A stretch of 41,241 bases of DNA from an uncultured Opitutia bacterium (lineage in GTDB: Bacteria > Verrucomicrobiota > Verrucomicrobiia > Opitutales > Opitutaceae): contig CAIQQB010000190.1 in assembly GCA_903873805.1 (NCBI GenBank), positions 1 through 41,241 on the forward strand, in the 5' to 3' direction. A program made the translations under genes and the position numbers. Positions 7,604-16,283 of this stretch are shown here, in pieces; within the stretch, counting starts at the first letter, position 1, and every line of letters starts with the position of its first letter. Under the pieces are notes generated by a model, which searched no databases, was not told the DNA's origin, and was given only the letters and a program-made list of their open reading frames with translations.

Positions 7604-8862
7604 GCGCCGCCCGGGAACAACGTCTGCGCTGGGGGGCGGCCGTGCTTGGGCTCGCCCTGCTCCTGCTGCTCGGCCTGCTCCAGGACGAGGGGCTCTGCGA
7701 TGCCTTGGCCGTGTCCGTCATGCGCGTGCCCCACACGCAGCAGCGCGTCTATTTTGCCGACACGCTTGCGATCCTCGCTTCCGGTCAGGCCGATCAGGCG
7801 GGACGGGATGCCTATGACTCGGGCCAGTCGCTGGACCCTTTTGATCGGCCCAATGTCTATGGCCCCCTCTGGCTGGTCACCGGGACACTCGGGCTCAGGA
7901 TGGGGGATGCCGGCTGGGTCGGCGCCCTGCTGGGGTCCGCTTTTCTGCTGGCCGCCGTGGTGCTGCTCGCCCCCCGCGGGCCCGGGGCCGCGTTCACGGC
8001 CCTGCTGCTGGTCGCCGCGCCCCCGGTGCTCCTCGGCATCGAGCGGGGCAACAACGACCTCGTGGTCTTCCTCCTGCTGATGGGTGCGGGCTGGCTCCTG
8101 ACCCGGCCGGGCCGGGCGCCGGCCGTCGCCGGAGCCGCCCTGCTCGGGTTGGCGGCGGTGCTCAAGCTCTACCCGCTGGCCTGCCTGCCCGCGCTGGCCG
8201 CCCGCCGCGGGCCGGGCCGCGGCCTCGCGCGCCTCGGCGCGGGGGTGGTCCTGGCCTGCGCCCTCGTCCTGCTGTATTGGCATCGGGACTACATCAGGAT
8301 GCTCGGCCTCGCGCCCGCCCCGCGGACGGTGTTCGCCTACGGCCTCAAGGTGCCGGTCTTTGCCTGGTACGGCGTCCGCGACGCCTGGCCCTGGCTGCTG
8401 GCCGGCGGGACGGTGACGGGCCTGGCGGCGGTGGTCCTGCTCGGGCGGCACGCCTGGGCGCTCTGGGCAGCGGTGCCGCTGACGGGTACCGCCACGGCCT
8501 GGTATGTCGCCGGCGCCGCGGCCTGGTGTTTCTGTTATGTGGCCAACACCAACTGGACCTATCGTGCGCTGCTCCTCGTGCTGCCGGCGGCGCTCTGGCT
8601 GAAACAGGCGGACGATCCCGTGCGGGGTCCGCTGGCGCGCGGGCAGCTCGCCGTCCTGGTGGCGATGGGCTGGCTGACCGTGGTCAAATCATGGTGGATC
8701 GGCGCCCTGCCGGACGGCCAGCTGCCGGTCGCGTGGAACTGGGCGGGCGTCATCCTGGGCGTGGAGCAGGTGCTGGTGGCGGGCCTGACGCTGGCGCTGG
8801 CGATCGGCTTGCTGGGCTGGGGCGTGCGGCGGCTGCGCGCGGGTGACAATCTGCCGGAGTGA
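7600..8862 (+). CDS. GT87-like (DUF2029) polytopic membrane glycosyltransferase
   Basis: This protein of about 420 residues is almost entirely hydrophobic helices. Features resembling GT87 enzymes are an N-terminal luminal loop with NVYGPLWL (85-92), a helix start IERGNNDLVVFLLL, and LAAVLKLYPLACLPAL, close to the LKLYP motif of that family. GT87 members are polyprenyl-phosphate-mannose-dependent mannosyltransferases in actinobacteria; the sugar used here is not known. The start is taken as GTG 7600, preceded by GAGGGGCGG and overlapping the mini-ORF stop. An upstream extension to 7390 lies inside the previous gene and is not credible. The stop overlaps the next GTG start (8859-8862). Confidence 0.75.
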   Translation: MSAAREQRLRWGAAVLGLALLLLLGLLQDEGLCDALAVSVMRVPHTQQRVYFADTLAILASGQADQAGRDAYDSGQSLDPFDRPNVYGPLWLVTGTLGLRMGDAGWVGALLGSAFLLAAVVLLAPRGPGAAFTALLLVAAPPVLLGIERGNNDLVVFLLLMGAGWLLTRPGRAPAVAGAALLGLAAVLKLYPLACLPALAARRGPGRGLARLGAGVVLACALVLLYWHRDYIRMLGLAPAPRTVFAYGLKVPVFAWYGVRDAWPWLLAGGTVTGLAAVVLLGRHAWALWAAVPLTGTATAWYVAGAAAWCFCYVANTNWTYRALLLVLPAALWLKQADDPVRGPLARGQLAVLVAMGWLTVVKSWWIGALPDGQLPVAWNWAGVILGVEQVLVAGLTLALAIGLLGWGVRRLRAGDNLPE

Positions 8863-11168
8863 GCGCCATGGCGAACCTCTGGGGAATCCTGCCTCCGACG
8901 GTTTTTCTGGCGCTGGTCGTGGGCCAGCTGGCCGCCGGCCGGCCGCCGCTGGCGGTGTTGCTGCGGTCCGCCGTCGGGTGGGCGGCGGGTGTCTGGGTGC
9001 TGAGCAATGGCCTCAGTTTGACGGAGGCGCTGCGGCCCGGTCCGCTCCGGGTAGTCTGGAGCGCGTTGGTCCTGATTGCGGTCGCCTGGGCCGTCCGGCG
9101 CGTCCGCATCGCGGGCGGTGCCGGCTGGGCGCGCTGGCCCCGGCCCGCGGGGACCGGCGAGTGGCTCGCGGCGGGCGTGGGGGCTGCCCTGGTGACGCTC
9201 GCCCTCGTGGCGGCGCTGGCCTCGCCGCCGGTGACGGTGGACGTTCTCAACTACCACCTGCCGCGGCAGCTGATGTGGCTGCAGCAGGGCAGCCTGGCGC
9301 ATTATGTGACCCGCAACGACCGGGAGCTGATGATGCCGCCGCTGGCCGAGGTGATCGGCCTGCAGTTTCTGGGTCTTACGGGCGACGACCGCTGGGCGAA
9401 TCTCTCCCAGTGGTGCGCCTACGCGCTGCTGCCGCTCGCGGCGGTGGCGACCGTGCGGGCCCTCGGGGCGTCGCGCGCGGCGGCGATGCTCGCCGCCTGG
9501 CTCGTGCTCTGCCTGCCGATGGCCTACCACGAGGCGGCCAACGGCAAGAACGACCTCCAGGGTGCGCTGTGGCTCACCCTGCTGGCCTGGCAGGTGGCGG
9601 AGGCGCGCCGCGCGGCGGCCCCGCCTGACCGGCGCGCAGGGCTCCTGGCCGGCGTGACGCTGGCGCTCGCCCTGCTGACCAAGAGCACCGCGCTGCTGTT
9701 CGCCCCGCCGCTGCTGGTCGCCGGGGCGCTGGCGTGGGGCCGGCCCCGCTGGCGGGCGGCGGTCCGGCCGGTGGCGGTGGCAGCGCTTGCGGCGGCGCTG
9801 CTGACGTTGCCTTTCCTGGCCCGCAACCTCGCCTGGTATGGCCGGCCCCTCGGTGAACACCGGGCGGAGGACGGCGGCGACCAGACGGTAGACGCCGTCA
9901 CCCCCGCGCTCGTCCTGTCCAACGCCGTGCGCAACGCCACCGTGCACCTGGCGGGACCTTGGCCCGAGTGGAACGCGCTGCTGCGGCGCGGTACCGAGGC
10001 GCTGCACGGCTGGCTCGGGGTCTCCGTCGACGATCCCCGCAGCACCCTCTGGGTGTTGAAGTATGCGGTGAGCTACCGCCCGCGGGAGGAGGCGTCGGCG
10101 GGCGCCCCGTGGCATTTCCTGGCCATTGCGGCGGCGCTGCCGCTGGCCTTCCGACGGCGGGGGCCGGCGGCGGCGCGCTGGCTCGCGGCCGCCGTCGCCG
10201 TCATGGCGCTCCTGTTCTGTGCGGTGCTGAAATGGCAGGCCTGGGGGGCGCGGCTGGAGCTGCCGGTATTCGTCACGGGCTCGCTGCTGGTCGCGGTCGT
10301 GGCCGACGGGTGGTCCGCCCACGGACGGCGGTGCGGGCTGTGCCTCATCGGACTGCTGGGTCTGGCAGCTTGGTGGCCCTCGCGCGAAACCAGCGTGCGG
10401 CCGCTCTGGACTGCGCCGACGCTGTTCGATCTGTCCCGCGACGCCAACCGTTACCGCTACTATCCGGCCTCGCAGGAGCGCGACGCCGGACTGGTCGGGC
10501 TCGTGCAGGCGTCCGGGGCGCGCGAAGTGGCGGTGATCTCCCTGCACGACATCACCTATCCGCTGCTGCGCGCCCTGCAGCAGGGCGTGCGCGGGGTGCA
10601 TTTCTACGGCGCCCCGGCGGCGGGGGCGGAACGGCCGCCGGAGGCGATCCTGGTGCTCAACCTCACCGGGCCGCTGGCGCTGTATTACGACTGGCCCGGG
10701 GGCGGGCGCTACCGGCTGGTGGGCAGGGCGCTGGACGTCGAAGCCTATCTGCCTCTGGACCGGGTGCGGGCCCTCGGCTGGGAACGGCAGCTGCCCGCGT
10801 TTGCCGGCTGGACCCGGCACGAAGACCTGCCGATGCGCACCGCCGGACTGCCGGTGCCGGGCCAGACCGGTTCGGTGCTGGTCATGTCGACGCCGGCGGC
10901 CGCGGTGTATTTTTCCGCCGAGGGCGGCCGGGTGCGCCTCGCCGGCACCGTTCGCAAAACCACCGCCACTCCGGAGTGGCTCGATCTGACCATCAACGGT
11001 GCGCCCGCCGGCCGGCTCGGGTTTGTCGCGAAACCGGGTCTGCATACCTTTGAAACCTGGCTGCCAGCCCGCGCCGGCCAGAATCGGCTGGAATTCCACC
11101 GCGAGGCGGCGCCGGGCACCGAGATGGTCTTTTCCCGGTTGGTGATCGACGACGGTCCGTTGCCCTAG
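8859..11168 (+). CDS. GT39-like polytopic membrane glycosyltransferase with soluble C-terminal domain
   Basis: This 769-residue protein has an N-terminal helical bundle and a C-terminal soluble part of about 250 residues. The first large loop has VDVLNYHLPRQ (Asp128) and then LMMPPLAEVIG, a pattern common in bacterial GT39 (ArnT/PMT-like) enzymes, where the Asp is catalytic. The last 120 residues look like a beta-rich module outside the membrane. It likely transfers a sugar from a polyprenyl phosphate to an extracytoplasmic acceptor. The start can be GTG 8859, in a GTGA overlap with the preceding stop, or ATG 8868. It is the last gene of the plus-strand run. The convergent neighbour ends only 11 bp away. 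Confidence 0.75.
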   Translation: MSAMANLWGILPPTVFLALVVGQLAAGRPPLAVLLRSAVGWAAGVWVLSNGLSLTEALRPGPLRVVWSALVLIAVAWAVRRVRIAGGAGWARWPRPAGTGEWLAAGVGAALVTLALVAALASPPVTVDVLNYHLPRQLMWLQQGSLAHYVTRNDRELMMPPLAEVIGLQFLGLTGDDRWANLSQWCAYALLPLAAVATVRALGASRAAAMLAAWLVLCLPMAYHEAANGKNDLQGALWLTLLAWQVAEARRAAAPPDRRAGLLAGVTLALALLTKSTALLFAPPLLVAGALAWGRPRWRAAVRPVAVAALAAALLTLPFLARNLAWYGRPLGEHRAEDGGDQTVDAVTPALVLSNAVRNATVHLAGPWPEWNALLRRGTEALHGWLGVSVDDPRSTLWVLKYAVSYRPREEASAGAPWHFLAIAAALPLAFRRRGPAAARWLAAAVAVMALLFCAVLKWQAWGARLELPVFVTGSLLVAVVADGWSAHGRRCGLCLIGLLGLAAWWPSRETSVRPLWTAPTLFDLSRDANRYRYYPASQERDAGLVGLVQASGAREVAVISLHDITYPLLRALQQGVRGVHFYGAPAAGAERPPEAILVLNLTGPLALYYDWPGGGRYRLVGRALDVEAYLPLDRVRALGWERQLPAFAGWTRHEDLPMRTAGLPVPGQTGSVLVMSTPAAAVYFSAEGGRVRLAGTVRKTTATPEWLDLTINGAPAGRLGFVAKPGLHTFETWLPARAGQNRLEFHREAAPGTEMVFSRLVIDDGPLP

Positions 11169-11179
11169 TCCGGGCGGGA

Positions 11180-13231
11180 TCAGCGTTTTTTCTGCGCCAG
11201 CACCGCGGCGTTGAGGACCGGCAGCGGCGCCTGGAGCGCGAGGGTGACCTCGGCGTCGGTCAGGCGGTAGATCAGAATCGAATGGCCGATGTTATCATCG
11301 GGCGGACGCAGCTGGAGAAAATGGCAGAGCCGGCCGAAGCGCAGGTGTTCCAAATTGACTAGGCGCGTCTGCAGCTCCCCGGGCGCGAGCGGCGTGCCGT
11401 CGGTGTCGGCGGGGGCGGTGCCGGCCGGCTGGAGGTTGAGCCGGTGCAGCCAGGCGGTGAGCCGCTGGTATTCGCGCTCATAGTCGGCCGACCATGGGCC
11501 GCGCACCTGGGTGTAGACCCGCTCGAGCATGGTGGCACTGAGGCAGTAGACGCCGCCGGTCATCACCGGGAGGGCGGAGCGCGGCCGCAGGTCGAAATAG
11601 GTGTCGGCGACGCGGGTGGCCGTGATGCCCTCGGCCACCGGATCCCCGGAGCCGAAGTAGGAAAGGAAGATTTTTTCCCCGCGGGCGTGGGCGTCGAGCC
11701 AGAGCCGGAGCCCGGGCAGGTCCTGGCCCCAGTCGAGCGAGCTGTCGACGAAGTAGCGGCGGGCGTTGTCCGGTCCGCCGGCGAGCTCGTTGAAATAAGC
11801 GAGATAGTACGGCCGCGCGTGCCAGGATTCCGCGACATGCCAGGCTAGAGCCAGCGCCACGGCGGCCGCGGGCCAGCGCCGGCGGCTGCGCCAGGCCGTC
11901 CAGCCGGCCGCCCCGGTGAGGATGTAGAGCACCGGATAGGTGGGCAGCAGGTGGCGGTGGCCGATGTTGAGGTGGCTCGTGATGGCAAAGGCCCAGTAGA
12001 CCGCGAGGAAGACCAGCAGCGGGGTCAGGCGGTAGAGGAGGCGGGAGCGGCGGGTTCGCGGCCAGACCAGCGGCGCGCCCAGGGCCGCGAACGCGAGCCC
12101 CAGCGCGGGCAGGGTGGTCTTCAGCAGGAAGGCGGCGGGGAAAAACTCTGGCCAGCCGGTGGTGCGGTATTCACCCGCAAAATACTCCAGTCGGTAGCGC
12201 GAGAAACGGTCCACGCAGGCGAGACCGTAGAGCCAGGCCTCGGGCAGCACGCGGTGGTCGCGGCTCCAGGCAATGAGGTGCTGCAGCGCCCCGGCCCGGA
12301 GATCGGCGGTCTCGGTGGCGGGCCGTCCGTCCGCCATCTCCATCCCGAGCTGCCGCGGCGTGGTCATCAGCACCTCGTCCCAGGAAAACGCGAGTCGGCC
12401 GGTCGCAGCCTCGGCCGGCCGCAGCGCGGCGAAGCGGAAACCGTAGCCGGCCCAGATGACCGCGACGGCCACCAACCCCGCGGTCATCCCGCCAGCGGCC
12501 AGCGCCCCGGCCCGCCGCCACCCGCGGCACCACCGGACGCGCCGGCCCCAGCCGGCGGGCAGCGGCGCCCGGTGCAGCAGCCGGCCGAAACACAGCGCGA
12601 GGGCGATGGGCGCGAAGATCACGGCCGAATACTTGGCGAGTGCCAGCAGGCCGAGGGTGCCGCCCGCGATGAGCACCCGGCTGGGCGACACCCGGTGGCA
12701 CAGCCGCCACCAGGCCAGCAGCGCAGCGGTGAAGCCGAGCGCGGCGGCGGTGTCCGAGGTGGCGAGGCCCGCGTGCGCCAGCAGGTCGGGACAGAACACC
12801 GCCAGCAGGAGCGAGACCAGGGCGCCCGCCCAGCCGAAGAGGGACCGCGCCCAGACCAAGACCAGCGCCATCAGGGCGACGTTGAGCAGCGCCGTCATGG
12901 TCCGGGCCGCCGCCAGCATCCGCGCGGGGTCGTTGCCGAGCGTGTAGAAGAAATCAAAGCCCGTCCGCCAGACGTCGCCCTGCCGCCAGGCGGCGGTGGC
13001 GGGTGCGGGAAACTGCGGTCCGGCGGCGAGCAGCGGGAGCGCCACCCAGCGCTGGGGCAGGCTGCCATTCTCCGGCTGCAGCCGGTAGTCCCCGGTCGTC
13101 CAGTAGGCGTAGCCGGCGGTCAGATGCGCGATTTCGTCGGTCGTCGTGCAAAAGTTGCGCGAGACGCTGGCCGCCATCCAGCCCGCCAGGGCGAGCAGGG
13201 CGATGATGACGGCGCGGCGGGCGGTAATCAT
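11180..13231 (-). CDS. GT39-like polytopic membrane glycosyltransferase
   Basis: This 683-residue membrane protein has an N-terminal helix and then TTDEIAHLTAGYAYW (Asp32-Glu33), the classical acidic pair of PMT/ArnT-like enzymes, followed by a first-loop segment with LQPENGSLPQR. A late extracytoplasmic segment contains DSSLDWGQDLPGLR, a signature often seen in phospholipid-carrier-dependent glycosyltransferases of this class. Expected role: transfer of a sugar from a polyprenyl-phosphate donor on the outer face of the inner membrane. Acceptor unknown. It is transcribed divergently from the methyltransferase at 13287, with a 55-bp intergenic region that must hold both promoters. A large plus-strand frame over this gene (11951-13624) is a GC-driven shadow. 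Confidence 0.8.
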   Translation of the reverse strand: MITARRAVIIALLALAGWMAASVSRNFCTTTDEIAHLTAGYAYWTTGDYRLQPENGSLPQRWVALPLLAAGPQFPAPATAAWRQGDVWRTGFDFFYTLGNDPARMLAAARTMTALLNVALMALVLVWARSLFGWAGALVSLLLAVFCPDLLAHAGLATSDTAAALGFTAALLAWWRLCHRVSPSRVLIAGGTLGLLALAKYSAVIFAPIALALCFGRLLHRAPLPAGWGRRVRWCRGWRRAGALAAGGMTAGLVAVAVIWAGYGFRFAALRPAEAATGRLAFSWDEVLMTTPRQLGMEMADGRPATETADLRAGALQHLIAWSRDHRVLPEAWLYGLACVDRFSRYRLEYFAGEYRTTGWPEFFPAAFLLKTTLPALGLAFAALGAPLVWPRTRRSRLLYRLTPLLVFLAVYWAFAITSHLNIGHRHLLPTYPVLYILTGAAGWTAWRSRRRWPAAAVALALAWHVAESWHARPYYLAYFNELAGGPDNARRYFVDSSLDWGQDLPGLRLWLDAHARGEKIFLSYFGSGDPVAEGITATRVADTYFDLRPRSALPVMTGGVYCLSATMLERVYTQVRGPWSADYEREYQRLTAWLHRLNLQPAGTAPADTDGTPLAPGELQTRLVNLEHLRFGRLCHFLQLRPPDDNIGHSILIYRLTDAEVTLALQAPLPVLNAAVLAQKKR

Positions 13232-13286
13232 TGGCGTGGACAGAGCTTCCGCCGGCAGCGAAGCTCGTCAACACAAGGCAACAAGG

Positions 13287-14009
13287 ATGAATTCCGACGA
13301 ATACGCCAATCTGGAGCACGTGGAGGCCGGCCACTGGTATTACGTGGGCAAGCGCGAGCTGGCCCGCCGCTGGCTGCACCGCGCCCGCCCGCCGCGTCCG
13401 GAGGACACGCTGCTCGACTGCGGTGCCGGCACCGGGCGCTTCGCCCAGGAGATGCAGGCCGACTGCCGGGTGCTGGTGCTGGACGACCACGAGGAGTCGC
13501 TGCGGATTCTGCGGACGCGCTTCCGGTCGGAGCAGATTTTCAACCTGGCCGGCGACCGGGTGCCGCTGCCCGACGGCGCGCTCGAATACGTCACGGCGCT
13601 CGACGTGCTCGAGCATGTGCCTGACGACGCCGCGGTGGTGCGCGGCTTCCACCGGCTGCTCAAACCCGGCGGGATCGCGCTGGTGACCGTGCCGGCCGGC
13701 ATGGCGCTGTGGAGCGACTGGGATGTCGTGCTGCACCACCACCGGCGCTACGACCGCGCCCAGCTGCGCGCCCTGTTTCCGGCGGCGGAGTGGGAGCTGG
13801 TCTATGTCAATTACACCAACGTCGTCGTCTATCCGGCGGTGTGGGTGCTGAGGCGGGTTCTGCCGCTGTTCAGCAAGGCACGCTCGGAGGACCGGCTGAT
13901 GCCGCGCTGGATCAACTGGCTGCTGCGCCGGCTCTTTGTCGGCATGGCCTTCTGGCGGACGCCTTTTCCCTGCGGTGTCAGTCTGCTGCTGGTGGCGCGC
14001 CGGCGCTAG
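13287..14009 (+). CDS. SAM-dependent class I methyltransferase
   Basis: This 240-residue methyltransferase has motif I at TLLDCGAGTGRFAQ, an acidic end of strand 2 (VLVLDDHEES), motif ALDVLEHVPDD and post-motif LLKPGGIALVTVPA, the usual Methyltransf_11 order. The HHHRRYDRAQL stretch after the core resembles methyltransferases of polysaccharide clusters. A C-terminal amphipathic segment could attach it to the membrane. Its substrate is unknown; the surroundings suggest a sugar, lipid carrier or glycan. The start is ATG 13287 with AAGG about 8 nt upstream; the longer frame from 13146 overlaps the divergent gene. Its stop codon directly abuts the stop of the convergent gene at 14010. Confidence 0.85.
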   Translation: MNSDEYANLEHVEAGHWYYVGKRELARRWLHRARPPRPEDTLLDCGAGTGRFAQEMQADCRVLVLDDHEESLRILRTRFRSEQIFNLAGDRVPLPDGALEYVTALDVLEHVPDDAAVVRGFHRLLKPGGIALVTVPAGMALWSDWDVVLHHHRRYDRAQLRALFPAAEWELVYVNYTNVVVYPAVWVLRRVLPLFSKARSEDRLMPRWINWLLRRLFVGMAFWRTPFPCGVSLLLVARRR

Positions 14010-16283
14010 TCACTGCGCAAAGCGGAGCGAACGGAGGAGCCGTCCGTCGGCCGCGCGCAGCTGGACGAGCAGGTTGGCCTCCGGGCCGAGACGGGGCGAC
14101 GCGACCAGGTCGGCGGTGAGCCGCGTGGGTCCGGCCAACGGCTGGGGCGCCGTGAGAACCGCCGGCGGTGCGGCGTCACTCCCTGCGAGCGTGAGCGGGG
14201 TGTATTCCCAGGGCTGGGCGGTGCTGACCGGCAGCGCTTGCAGCACCGTATACGGTGGATAGAGCTGGCAGATCTCGACCCGGGACACCGGGGCCGCGGG
14301 ACCGGCGAAGGTGAGTTCCAGCCGGCGGCGGTCCGGGGCGGATCCCGGCCGCAGCGCCGCGGTGGAGAACAGCGCGATGGTCCGGCCGCGGCGCACCCAC
14401 AGTTCGTAGGTATCCAGTTTCAGCGCCGGCGCGAACGCCTTGAGGAGGTAGTCGTGCAGCGGCCCGGTGGGGATGACATTCTGCTCGTAGAGATAGGTGA
14501 CCAGATACCGTTCCACCACCAGGCAGGCGCGCGGATCGGCATCCAGCCGGCGGATGATGGCGGCCTGCTGCTCGGCCGACAGCAGCGAGAACCAGTGTGT
14601 CGCATTGGCGAGCGTCGGCGTGGGCCGGTCGGCCCAGGTGTTGAAACTGAACATGCCGGGGTAGGTGAAGAGCACTCCGCTGTGCGCCGACAGGTTCTCG
14701 GTCAGAATGCGCAGTGTGGAAGTGAAGTCGTCGGGCAGCCGCAGGCGCGCGGCTCCGGGCAGACCGAGCGGCTCGCCCTGCCGAAAGCGTTCATGGCCGA
14801 CGTAGCCCGTGTCGCGCACGGCGGTGGCGGCCAGGCCGAGCAGAACCGCGAGGCCGGCGAAGCGCACTGCCCGCTGGTGCCGCCGTGGCGCGCGGCCGGC
14901 CCAGTACCGGATCGCGTCATGGCAGCCCAGCACGAGCAGCGGCGCCCAGAGAAACGTACCCCAGGCGGTCTGGCTGCCGGCGACCGGAAAGGCGTGCAGG
15001 CTCTGCCACACCAGCACCCAGGCCAGCCACAGCCTTCCGCGCTCCTCGGGCGTGGCCGGGCCGCGGCCCAACGGCACCGCCATCAGCCAGGCGAGAGAGA
15101 GCCCGTAGCTGAGCGCAAACGTTGGCATGGCGGGAACGTAGGCGGCCACCCACAGCACCCCCGCGGCGAGCCGGGGGCTGGATAGCACCCCCGGCAGCAG
15201 GAGCGCGATGGAAACAAACATGCCCAGCAGACACCAGAGTCCGGCGACGAGTCGGAGCGAGGCCAGCAGCGGTGGCCGCCAGGCCGCCGTCCGCCGGGCG
15301 GTCACAAACAGTGCCAGCGCGAGCATCACCAGGGCCAGCCCGCCGGCCCCGGGCCGCCAGGTGACGGCAAACGAGTAGACCCCGGGGTGCCGCAACGGGC
15401 CGAGGAGAATGCCGTCGAGCAACCCGGCCGCGCTGGTGCCGCGGAGGCCGGTGAGCAGCAGGACGGCCGCGGTCAGCACCAATCCCGCGCCGGCAAATCT
15501 CTTCCAGGACCCGGGGCCGTGTTCGGGCTGGCGGGAGGCGGTCAGGGCCGCGAGGAGCGCCAGCGTGGCGCCACTGAAGATCAGGCCGAATTCCCTGACC
15601 CATGGTTCGCTCCACAGCGTTTGCATCAGTCCAAAGGGCACGGCGACGCAGCCGAGGGCCACGACCCAGCCGGCGGTGCGGGCCAGCCGCTCGCGGTCCG
15701 TGTTCAGCAGCATCCAGCTGACGGCGGCCAGCAGAAAGAACACCCCGACATTGATCTTCGTCAGCGCCATCGCCGTGCCGACGAGCGCGGTGGCGAGCGC
15801 GAACCACCGCGCCCGCCCCCGGCGGATCGCCTCCGCCCCCAGCAGCGTGCCCGCGGCGGCGAGCAGGCCCAGCAGCCCGCCCGGGTGGGAGGGTTCGTTG
15901 GTCATGCTCGCCAGATGGACAAAGGACAGTCCGGCGGCCGCCGTGGCCGCCGTCCGGCTCCGGCTGAAGCGCCACACCAGCCCGCCGCACAGCAGCGCGG
16001 TCGCGCACCACACCGCAACCGTCACCATCCGGCTGTGGTCGTTGTCAAAGGGCAGGCCGGTGAGCCGGTGGAGGCCGTCGGCAAGATTGTAGAAGAACGG
16101 GCCGTATTGGCTGTAGACCTGTTCGTAGAGCCCGCCGTGCTCGCTGTAATTGCGGAGTGAATTCAGGACGTAGCCCTCGTCGTCGTACACCATGTACACC
16201 GTGAAGATCGACCAGTAGCCGATCACGGCCAGGACGGCGGCCACCGCGGCCGCCAGAGCCAGATTGGGGAGGCGCTTAATCAA
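14010..16283 (-). CDS. GT-C-like polytopic membrane protein with large soluble C-terminal part
   Basis: This 757-residue protein has an N-terminal helix followed by VYDDEGYVLNSL (Asp34, Asp35, Glu36) and SEHGGLYEQVYSQYGPF, a first-loop arrangement like that of the gene at 5811 and of GT39-type enzymes. Many helices follow, then about 250 soluble residues, the last part beta-rich. It is probably a lipid-linked sugar-dependent glycosyltransferase; substrate unassigned. The start appears to be TTG 16283, since no ATG lies before the first membrane helix, and it overlaps the end of the upstream GT2 gene by 8 nt. That makes it a translationally coupled partner of a likely polyprenyl-phosphate sugar synthase, which supports the assignment. 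Confidence 0.75.
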   Translation of the reverse strand: MIKRLPNLALAAAVAAVLAVIGYWSIFTVYMVYDDEGYVLNSLRNYSEHGGLYEQVYSQYGPFFYNLADGLHRLTGLPFDNDHSRMVTVAVWCATALLCGGLVWRFSRSRTAATAAAGLSFVHLASMTNEPSHPGGLLGLLAAAGTLLGAEAIRRGRARWFALATALVGTAMALTKINVGVFFLLAAVSWMLLNTDRERLARTAGWVVALGCVAVPFGLMQTLWSEPWVREFGLIFSGATLALLAALTASRQPEHGPGSWKRFAGAGLVLTAAVLLLTGLRGTSAAGLLDGILLGPLRHPGVYSFAVTWRPGAGGLALVMLALALFVTARRTAAWRPPLLASLRLVAGLWCLLGMFVSIALLLPGVLSSPRLAAGVLWVAAYVPAMPTFALSYGLSLAWLMAVPLGRGPATPEERGRLWLAWVLVWQSLHAFPVAGSQTAWGTFLWAPLLVLGCHDAIRYWAGRAPRRHQRAVRFAGLAVLLGLAATAVRDTGYVGHERFRQGEPLGLPGAARLRLPDDFTSTLRILTENLSAHSGVLFTYPGMFSFNTWADRPTPTLANATHWFSLLSAEQQAAIIRRLDADPRACLVVERYLVTYLYEQNVIPTGPLHDYLLKAFAPALKLDTYELWVRRGRTIALFSTAALRPGSAPDRRRLELTFAGPAAPVSRVEICQLYPPYTVLQALPVSTAQPWEYTPLTLAGSDAAPPAVLTAPQPLAGPTRLTADLVASPRLGPEANLLVQLRAADGRLLRSLRFAQ

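Noticed and set aside
11951..13624. 557-codon plus-strand frame
   Set aside because: Antisense to the GT39-like gene at 11180-13231; Arg/Gly/Gln-rich composition without domains, typical of GC-rich shadow frames.
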